A stretch of 64,000 bases of DNA from contig CM035162.1 in NCBI GenBank assembly GCA_020205615.1, forward strand, positions 30,668,681 to 30,732,680, given 5' to 3'. The stretch comes from Panax quinquefolius (Eukaryota > Streptophyta > Magnoliopsida > Apiales > Araliaceae). Made by a program: the position numbers and the translations under genes. The notes beneath the pieces are model-generated. The model had not been told where the DNA came from. It made no database searches and was given only the letters and a program-made list of their open reading frames with translations. This document shows, piece after piece, positions 55,669 through 64,000 of this stretch. Position 1 is the stretch's first letter; each line of letters opens with the position of its first letter.

Positions 55669-57150
55669 ACGAGTATAATAAAGAATGGAATAACAAAAGA
55701 AATCACCATGCATGCGGTACTTGGCGATGTAGGCAGTTATTCAATGAGAATAATAATAACGGAACGGTCGGTGAAATTCATACAAGCGGGATGTTCCAAC
55801 GAATAATAAAGATGGAACCGGATCCGGTGTAAAACACACGGATAGGATATTCCAACAAAATGATAAAGATTTAACCAGTCCGGTAAAAAACACACGAGCC
55901 AGGATATTCCAAATGAATAATAAAGAATGGAATAACGTGAAGTTCTCTTCATGAATAAGAAAGAATAACACCCCTTACGGGTACAACAAATAATACCCTT
56001 ACCTTAGAAGAAGCTGAATATTGGCAAGGTGAAGTAGCGAGAATACTTTTCTTCTTTCTCTCTATAGTTTCTCTCTAGAGTTTCATTGAATTCGTGAAAA
56101 TAATGAAGCACTAGGCCTCTATTTATAGAAGATTTCTAACTTAAGACTTTTTGCCGTATGAAAAAAGCGAGTGGCTTGACGGTAGTGATGTGAAAAGAAA
56201 AATGGTTTGGCGCTTTGTAATGTGAAGCGACAAGTGGTTCGACGCAGAATGTGAAACGACAAGTAGTTCGGCGCTTTAATGTGAAAGCGACAAGTGGTTC
56301 TACGCTTGTAAGGTAATTACTATTGACGAGGTAATTACTATTCACAAAGGTAATTACTATTGTGAAGGTAATTACTATTCACAAAGGTAATTACTATTAT
56401 TATTGAAGGTAATTACTATTCACAAAGGTAATTACTATTGTGAAGGTAATTACTATTGTGAAGAGACTCTTAGATGATGACATATGGGCCCCTATATAAA
56501 ATAATCAAACTTACCACAAATGTCTCATAATGTACTCTTTATATACATCAAGGATTGAATAAATATTACCACAAATCATTTTATTTTTAATCAACACATA
56601 TTTAATCTTTCAATAATTATTAATCATTTATAACTTGTCGTCTCAATTATTGATTTAATCTTTATAACATATTATACGGATAATCTTGTGACAATAATTG
56701 AATCGATAATATAAGAGATATGATCGTGAATTCTTTATAGCAATAATTGAGCATATTTGAGTGACTTCTCACGTAAGCATCAATAATCAATATCGTGTGC
56801 TACTATACAACTACACGCGTATTCTTTGTACTTTTACTCTTTGGGTAGTTCGGTAGTTTTTAACAGTAACACCTCTGTTTATTATTTTATAGAAAGATAA
56901 TTTTGTCGTTTTTAACTACGACAATACTTCCATTAATGGGGTCCACCAATGATTGGTAAAATTCGCGTCTGAATATTCTCCGACAAAAAGAATATTCCCG
57001 ATTAAATGAATATTTTATAACAACTTGCATACTTTGCAAAATTTATAAATCTTACCCACATTTATAATATTATCTTAAATTCACACCATAATATTAAAAA
57101 ATTATTTCGACAAAATTTAAATCTTTATTGATAAAATCTGGGGTCTCACA
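55669..57150 (-). mobile_element. 5' LTR of the family 1 element, part 2
   Basis: Resumes with GAGTATAATAAAGAATGG, matching 39906 onwards, and ends AAATCTGGGGTCTCACA before TTTAT. The TATA box (minus) is at 56119..56128. The GGTAATTACTATT array at 56312..56460 has a different unit count from the 3' LTR. Confidence 0.85.
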
Positions 57151-57155
57151 TTTAT

Positions 57156-58421
57156 ATCACATGTGTAGCCCAAAAAAATGTTTTTCTTAAAATAATTATT
57201 TAAAACTCCAAAAAAAAATAATAATCAATTAATCCGGAACTTCAATAATTCATAATAAATAGCCCTTTTATCAGAAAATTCGAATCTCGCGAATTTTTAT
57301 AGGAAATTCAATTCTCTACAACTTTGCAGAAGAAAGTTTTTCCAAATTCCAAACAGAAATTGATCGAAATCCACATAAGGAAGATTTTACATGCTATAAT
57401 CAAATTTCAGTCAAGAAATGGGGTCCACAAACATAAAAAAAAAACATTTTTTAATAATCATTTAATGTAACAAAAATACTCTTTCTCCTCATATACTCAT
57501 ATATCCCACATTAATTGTAAAAAATATCACCATTAATATATTATTAAAATAATATATTTGAATGAATTATTTTATCTGAAAAAGATAAAATATTAATTTT
57601 TACAATTGTCACTTTAAAAAATTTTCTCCATCTATATCCACATAAAATCAATATTTTCCTCATCATATAAATCAATAATTAATATTCACAAATAATATTA
57701 CGAATCACAAGATCTTGTGACGGTAGTTCCCGTGAAAGAGGGGGCTTTCAATAGAATTTTTCTCACTACCGCCGTATGATTAGGTGACCAAACCTCTCCT
57801 TGAAGCGAACTTTCTAGACATTGCCAATAATGTTATCTAATAATATTATTCAGATAATATGAATTATTGCTTCGATAATGAAAATCTTGTGTAGTGACAA
57901 TTATTAAAACAACAATAATATAAAATATTAACGCAAAGAATTATTAAATCAATAAAATAAAATCTTGAACAATAATTCTTGTAACAATTATTGAGTAGTG
58001 CCTTCTTACGTAAGAATCAATAATTGGTGTAATACCGTAATATTTCTTATGCTGACAACAACGCGTATTCTTTTGGGTTTTAACCATCGAATTATTCTAA
58101 CGATATAATTCAGTAACAACTTCTGGCAGTTATTTGTAAATAACTTATACTTGTCGTTTTCTTCATCCAATCGCTTTTCCGTTATGGGGCCCACACAAAA
58201 TTTGCACTGCCGTCATCTGCGAATATTCCCAACGCGGTAAGAATATTTCACGACCAAAACGAATATTCCCCGACAATGATGAATATTTTATAACCACTTC
58301 TTATTTAAAATATTTGCGCATTTTACCCATAACTAACCACATTAATCAAATCAACCCTTACTATTTCAAAATAATAATTAGAGAAATAAAATCTTTATTT
58401 ATAAAAACTTGGGGTCTTACA
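57156..58421 (-). mobile_element. Solo LTR of family 2, right half (split)
   Basis: Continues the LTR begun at 37401. It matches 48060..49300 (CAATAATTCATAATAAATAG, GAATTATTGCTTCGATAATG) and ends AAACTTGGGGTCTTACA before ATATA (58422..58426), the second half of the target duplication. Confidence 0.85.
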
Positions 58422-59175
58422 ATATATATAGATTTAAATAAGGAATATTCATACTCCACGGGAGTCGTTCTAGTAAAAGATCTAGTCTATTCATAGTCAT
58501 CTAAGAACTAATACTACTAGTTAAATACTCCCTCCGTTCCTAAAAGATTGTTGTTTTAGAAGAAAAAATTTGTTCAAAAAAATTTGTCGTTTACAACTTT
58601 CAAGGAGAATAAATTATTTATTTTTCTATATTACCCCTACCTTCTCTCATTGTCCCAAGAAATTCTCTCTCTTGTATTAATAGTTTTCAACTTCCCATAA
58701 AGGAGTAGTGATGAAATTTTAAACAAATTTTACTTGGTAAATGATACTTTCTTAATCCATGTGCCAAAACCTTAAACGACAATCTTTTAGGAACGGAGGT
58801 AGTAAATAATAGTGCTTGAAATCGAGAAAATCAAGACACTTGAAATGTCTTGAAATCAATTGGTATTAAATGAAAAGATCACTCAAGTATATATCATATG
58901 TAAATATTCTATGTAAGGGGGTGTTTGATAAAAATTGAATACATAATGCGAGGACCATATATATAGATTTAAATAGAGAATATCCATACTCTACGGGAGT
59001 CGTTCTAGTAAAAGATCTAGTCTATTCATAGTCATCTAAGAACTAATACTACTAGTTAAATAAATAATAGTGCTTTAAATCGAGAAAATCAAGACCGTTG
59101 AAATGTCTTGAAATCAATTGGTATTAAATGAAAAGATCACTCAAGTATATATCATAAGTAATATATTCTATGTAA
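58422..59175. repeat. Local tandem duplication split by insertions
   Basis: Unit: GCGAGGACCATATA, then TAGATTTAAATA, ACGGGAGTCGTTCTAGTAAA, ACTACTAGTTAAATA, AATAATAGTGCTT, to GTGTTTGATAAAAATTGAAT. Copy 1 runs from about 37386 across the LTR nest to 58942; copy 2 from about 58943 to 59200. Copy 1 ends within the first 25 nt of a Tourist-like MITE, whereas copy 2 runs into the full MITE. Confidence 0.8.
58528..58802. mobile_element. Stowaway MITE with an empty-site copy next to it
   Basis: TA at 58526..58527 and 58803..58804. Ends CTCCCTCCGTTCCTAAAAGA and TCTTTTAGGAACGGAGGTAG. The second copy of the tandem duplication reads GTTAAATAAATAATAG at the same place, which is the empty site with a single TA. 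Confidence 0.9.
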
Positions 59176-59506
59176 GGAGGTGTTTGATAAAAATTGAATA
59201 AATCTTAATCTGAATCTAAATTAAAATCTGAATGAAAAAAATTATTTGATAATTAACATGTTTGAAACATCTGAATAATAATTTTTTTAATTATTTTACC
59301 CCTTTGAAAAAATTCAAAATTATTGTAAATTTACTTAATATTACTTGATATAATATAATAGTTAATATTATAAAAAAAATTCATTCAATTTGAAATCGTC
59401 TGAAATAGTGGCGGATTCAGTAATTGAGGCGATTTTTTCCTAACAAACGAGCGAATTACCGAATGGCTGAATCGATGAATCATTTAGTGCTAATCAAACA
59501 GCCTCT
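59176..59506. mobile_element. Tourist-like MITE, copy 3
   Basis: TAA at 59173..59175 and 59507..59509. Begins GGAGGTGTTTGATAAAAATT and ends GTGCTAATCAAACAGCCTCT. Internal motifs are shared with 27528..27839. Confidence 0.65.
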
Positions 59507-59509
59507 TAA

Positions 59510-59781
59510 AAGCATGTAAAATTTTATAATCTTAGTTTTTATATCATCCTTCCATTCCTTCACGTTATCTTGGTTTCTTTTCATATGTTGTATTGTATCT
59601 TGGTGCCATTCATTCATAAGAACTAAGAAGAAAAGAAAAGAAAAGATAGATCCTGAAGTAACTGCCACAACCAAAAGCAGCTCTTAAATGCCTGTCTTGA
59701 GATATTTCGACTCCATATCTGCACAACTAGATTTGTTGTACTTGTATATAAATGACACCAGTCCCACCCATCACCTGTACT

Positions 59782-59835
<54 letters not shown>

Positions 59836-61370
59836 ATAATAATATTTGGACTTAAATACGATATTGTGGATCTTGTTGTTACCATTGAGAACAACTTGCA
59901 TGCATGGATTTCAAATGAAAAGACTATAAATACTGCCTTATACTCCATTCTTTCAAAATTATTTGGAGATAATTTAATTTTTGAGATCATACAACGATAT
60001 ATTAATTAATTTTTAAAATTAGAATAATTCATAAAAGTTTAAAATTAAAAAAATTTTGTGATTAATAGTTTTTGTTATATATTATATAAATTATAATTAT
60101 TGTATTAACTAAAATTAAATAAATTCACATCAATTTGAAGTTTAATTATATGCTGTCGTTTAACCTTCAAAAGCCAAATTGTATCTCTAATTTTGAAACG
60201 GATGGAGTATATTATAAAGTTATTAACACATAAAATTAAATTATATGAATTTTTCCAATTCTCTCACAGTTTTACATGTTCTCTTTATGTTTATAATTAA
60301 GGATGGATTGTCAGGTGAACTGCTAAATTAACATAATTTTTAAAAATGTGAGTTAAGTTCATGAAGATAACATTTGAGATTAGATTTTTGATCTCAATTA
60401 GTTCCTTATTTGTTTTAAAAATTGGACTTGTGATTATTAGTCCAAGAATAAAATAATATAACTTGAAATTAGATTCTATTTAATGTCATATTTATTTAGG
60501 TATTATAATCCCTATTATTTGAGATTAAAAATTTATGAATAAAATTAGCTTTTACCTTTTTTAGAAATGATTAGTGTATCCTATTTTATCCATCTATATT
60601 CACACTACTGACAATACAATCTCTTTGTTATTATCGATAAGGGTATAGTAGTTCAATCCATAAGTTTTTGTCCAAACTTTTAAATAATTACTCAACAAAA
60701 CAAACATAATATAAATTTATTTTAAATTATCGCATTCTAAATAAACATGTAACTAAAATTATTTAATCTTAAGATCAATAATCTTAAAATTATAATTCAT
60801 AAAAATATAGTACTAAAATTATAATTTTGGGTAAAGAATATTTGTAGCCAAATATATTTTACTTAATTTTATAACACACAAAAATCTCCTCGTCACAGAT
60901 TTCATTAAAAGGGGTCATAAAAACAAGGCCCCAAAATAAAAGGTGTTTTTCTCTAATAATCCCTCAATTAAAGACGAGTTGGGCCTGGCCATCACATCTT
61001 TAATTAATTAAATAAATACTCCTCTTTTAAAATATAAATTATTATTCACTTTTACAAATTAGTTTAAAATATTTTTAAATTTAAAATTACTACATTTTAT
61101 CTAAATTTATAAAATAATAAATCTTATAATTAATATTACTTTTTAAATAATTTTACAATATTTATACATGAATTAGCAAGAATTATTTTTCACAATTACG
61201 GCGTTACTACATATTTGATTGTGTTTTATTGCTTTCCATTAACAAAAATCATTAAATTATAATTAGCCAAAGAGTCCGTTATAAATTTATATCGAATTAT
61301 AATTACGAAATTTATTAATACATAAGATTAAATAAAGATAAAAATAGACGTGCACAACTGTATAAAATTT
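59510..61370. other. AT-rich intergenic DNA
   Basis: TA array at about 59788..59831 (source of IYIYIY-type frames). 60478..60800 resembles 30225..60-type repeat sequence at 30225..30560. No gene recognised. Confidence 0.4.
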
Positions 61371-61577
61371 AAAATTACACAGTCTACGATAGCTAGTAGA
61401 GTAGTGAATTCACTCTACTATCGTAGAGTAGAGAGTAGAGTAGTTCATCTGTACAGTCGAACATAGACTAAATTCTCAAATCGTGAAGTGACTACTTTAC
61501 GATAGTAGAGAGAATTACTTTACGATAGTAGAATGAATTCATTATATTATTTTCACTATCGTAGACTGTGTAATTTT
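61371..61577. mobile_element. Hairpin element with CTACGATAG repeats
   Basis: Outer arms AAAATTACACAGTCTACGAT / ATCGTAGACTGTGTAATTTT are complementary. Inner arms repeat CTACTATCGTAGAG / CTTTACGATAGTAGAG two or three times. Flanks share CACAACTGTATA (left at about 61353, right at about 61587), suggesting a longer target duplication or terminal repeat. No ORF. Confidence 0.6.
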
Positions 61578-62086
61578 AAAAATTACACAACTGTATACCT
61601 TCATATTTTTATTAATAAAAAATATTAAAAAATGTTACTTATTATACATATTTTAAAAAAAATTATGACTAATACTTATTCGCGTAAACTTTATTTAGGC
61701 ATGCAGTGATTTTTGTGAAGTTGATTCCAAATCACCGACGCTTCACAAATACATTTGATCCAAAATGTATCATATCATATGGGACTGTAGCCTATAGGAC
61801 GGCTGTAATAAATTAAAAAAAATATTACAAAATCAAACAATCAGATATTTGTCACCTTAATATGTGGGGACACCGTCAATCGGTCCAAAGATATTATGAA
61901 TATTTTGGTCCAATTGCGTATAACAAAAACAATTTCACGCACGCATACTATTGTCGGACCACTACTTTATCAAGAAAAAAAAAATATTTGAAAATTAAAT
62001 ATATTTTTTCACAAAAATTTCTCACATTAATAGTGAATTGAATTGTTCGTCAACTAAATTAAAGTTTTTCTTAGTCTTTATCGGAA
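61578..62086. other. Intergenic DNA
   Basis: No gene or clear repeat. AT-rich. Confidence 0.4.
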
Positions 62087-62229
62087 GTGATTAGTATAAA
62101 GTTAATTTTGACTAATTGATCAATCACGATTCGAATAATCGCAGAATAAGAGTCGATCTCTCATGTATTAATCGTCTTGCGTTGATTAATTAATGAACTT
62201 ACTAATGAAGTTAACTTAATTCTAATCGG
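62087..62229. mobile_element. Short hairpin MITE, copy 5
   Basis: GTGATTAGTATAAAGTTAAT at the left, ATGAAGTTAACTTAATTCTAATC at the right; the inner part has diverged. A partial copy 6 (GGTTAGCATGAAGTTAATTT, 62261..62330) follows at once. Confidence 0.55.
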
Positions 62230-62435
62230 ATCCGTCTCTCCCTATGCCTATTCCGGAATGGGTTAGCATGAAGTTAATTTTTTTTCGATAAGTTGGTCGA
62301 TTAATAGAAGATTTATTAATGCATGATACAGGCTACATGTTTATGTCGATCCACTTTATCCCAAAGGATTTAGTTAGGGTGAAGTTGAAAATCAACTTCA
62401 ACATAGTAAGTTATATAGTTTTTCATTACCAATCT

Positions 62436-64000
62436 TGTGAGAATTTTTATTTTATAAATAAAGATTTAATTTTCTCGATATATTTTTTTTATTATGGTGT
62501 GAATTTGATATAATGTTATAATTGTGGGTAGTATTTATAAATTTTGTAAAAGTATCTGAGTTGTCGTATTATATTTGATTGGTGGGGGAATATTTATTTT
62601 ATCGGAGAATATTAGAACGCGACACAATCATTAGGTGGACCTACAAATGTAATTATTATTCGATTGAGAAAACGACAAAAATATTTTATGAAAATAACGG
62701 CGGAAGTTTTACTGGTTAATCTTTGTTGAAATACTTTTGGTAGTAAAAGATACGATGAATACGTGCATTGCGTAAGAAGACACTCGGTATTGATTATTGA
62801 TACTTACGAGATAAGTCACTCAATTTTGTTTTATTGGTATTATTAATATAATAATCTGTAAAATCTTTTTATATAAAATGTATTTTTTATAAAGTTATTC
62901 TATAAATAGAATATATTATATTCTATTATGCGTAGTGTTGCGTAAATGTCTGCGTAGTATTTTGCGTAGTAAAATCTTTTTATATAAAAATGAAATACTT
63001 TTATAAAGTTATTCTATAAATAAATATATTATATTTTATTATGCGTAGTGTTGCATAGTGTTTTGTATAGTAAAAAATCTTTTATATATAAAATAAAATA
63101 CTTTTATAAAGTTATTTGTTTTATTAGACAATAATTAGAATATATTATATTTTATCACGCATAGTGTTTTAAGCATAATTATACTGCGTAGTATTTGCAT
63201 AAGTAAAATCTTTTATAAAGTTATTCGTTTTATTAGATTATAAATAGAATATATTATATTTTATTTAAAAGATTTTACTTTAAATATGGACCGTCAGATT
63301 AAAGTAAATCAATCTGGACCGTTAATTAGTTAGTTACTTATGGATCCATTTTTTCTATAAATAGAAGCTCATTCCTTCATTATTTCTCACGAATTCAACG
63401 AAACTCTGAGAGAAAACTATAGAGAGAAGAAGAGAAAAAAGTGTTCTGCTTCTTCACTACTTCTATATCCAAAGACTTTCTTTCTAAGGTAGGGAATATT
63501 ATTTATTGTACTCAAATGCGTATTATTCTTTTTGTATTCTTGAAAAGAACTTATGTTATTCCATTCTTTATTATTACATTGGAATAACCTATATACGCGG
63601 GCTACCCTATACTTGGTCACATTCTTCTATTATTTCGTCTTTACTATTTTGTTGGAATATCCATGCTTCGCATGCGTTTTCTGTGGGACCGATTCCTTCT
63701 TTATTATTATTCCGCTTGGAATATCCATCGCAAGGCGTTTTCTGTTTGGACTGATTCCGTCCCTTATTAGTATTCTCGTTGGAATAACTCATATCTGTGG
63801 CAATCTGCGTATATGGTGATTTCTGTTGTTATTCCATCCTTTATTATTCATTTGGAACATCCCGTTTGGTCTTAATTTCACCGACTGAGTTCCGTTATTT
63901 AGTATTCATTGGAATAACTTTTCACATCTGAAGTACCGCATGTCGTACGGTGATTTCTTTTGTTATTTCATTCTTTATTATACTCGGTTGGTTAAAGTTT
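62436..64000 (+). mobile_element. Family 1 LTR, cut by the right edge
   Basis: Begins TGTGAGAATTTTTATTTTAT, collinear with 33202 onwards (GTGGGTAGTATTTATAAATT in both). TATA box CTATAAATAG at 63355..63364, then the leader and the GGAATAAC tandem units to the window end. U3 is about 920 nt. Whether an internal domain follows cannot be seen. Confidence 0.8.
62860..63270 (+). repeat. U3 tandem repeat array
   Basis: About four to five irregular units, each with a TTTTATAAAGTTATT block, an AATATATTATATT palindrome and a TATGCGTAGTG tail, ending 85 nt before the TATA box. Homologous to 34020..34330 but with a different copy number and unit length. Confidence 0.75.

Larger units (their letters stand above)
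38901..57150 (-). mobile_element. Family 1 Ty3/gypsy retrotransposon with a nested insertion
   Basis: Read on the minus strand: 5' LTR 57150..45529 (interrupted at 46525..55668), primer-binding site, gag relic, protease relic, a fragment of reverse transcriptase, about 2 kb of LTR-like sequence, polypurine tract 41401..41388, 3' LTR 41387..38901. Target duplication TTTAT at 38896..38900 and 57151..57155 is perfect. LTR lengths agree: 2,487 bp for the 3' copy and about 2,478 bp for the two parts of the 5' copy. It lacks integrase and most of the polymerase, so it is not autonomous. Order of domains (protease before reverse transcriptase) and CCHC knuckles fit Ty3/gypsy. Confidence 0.85.

Noticed and set aside
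59623..60009. ORFs on both strands around 59790
   Set aside because: Again produced by a TA array; low complexity only.

Overview
The window reads as nuclear DNA of a flowering plant, almost certainly a eudicot. Genes have GT-AG introns, intergenic DNA is very AT-rich, and most of the sequence is transposable-element (TE) debris. Three genes are intact: a two-exon LOB-domain transcription factor (LBD4 type, 8388..11536 +), a two-exon nuclear photosystem I subunit III gene (PSAF, 12118..13229 +), and a two-exon group III patatin-related phospholipase (28116..29835 -). From memory, LBD4 and PSAF are also neighbours in Arabidopsis (AT1G31320 / AT1G31330), so this looks like conserved microsynteny. 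A fourth locus (about 14456..15597 -) is a frameshifted, 5'-truncated relic of a WAV3-like VWA/RING ubiquitin ligase. No species can be named from the sequence.

Layout. 1..3501: right part of a long Ty3/gypsy-type LTR (family 1). 3502..8387: MITE-rich DNA with one triple-nested MITE. 8388..13229: LBD4 and PSAF. The LBD4 intron is swollen by repeats and ends in a 1.27-kb Mutator-like element whose 9-bp target duplication lies 10 nt from the splice acceptor. 13230..18910: the VWA relic, a probable solo LTR (16198..17426) and unassigned DNA. 18911..23468: a 4.56-kb solo LTR with perfect 5-bp target duplication. 23469..28115: a Stowaway MITE, a Pack-MULE-like element carrying a PPR-gene fragment, and exon-like debris. 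28116..29987: phospholipase gene and promoter. 31056..32620: a giant AT-rich foldback. 33202..35000: solo LTR of family 1. 36560..37281: a MULE-like element with 10-bp target duplication.

37401..58421 is a three-level nest. A solo LTR of family 2 was split by a family 1 Ty3/gypsy element (target duplication TTTAT), whose 5' LTR was in turn split by a family 2 Ty3/gypsy element. Both inner elements are minus-strand and coding-defective. 58422..62435 is a small tandem duplication, in which only one copy carries a Stowaway MITE, followed by MITEs and AT-rich DNA. 62436..64000 is the left part of another family 1 LTR.

The three intact genes do not form a pathway: one is a developmental regulator, one a thylakoid protein, one a lipid acyl hydrolase. 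What is unusual is the transposon architecture: nesting, fragment capture, an intron-end insertion, MITE presence/absence between duplicate copies, and a family 1 element whose internal domain contains about 2 kb of LTR-like sequence. I found no clearly new protein-coding system. Repeat boundaries come from reading termini and target duplications by eye, not from alignment software.
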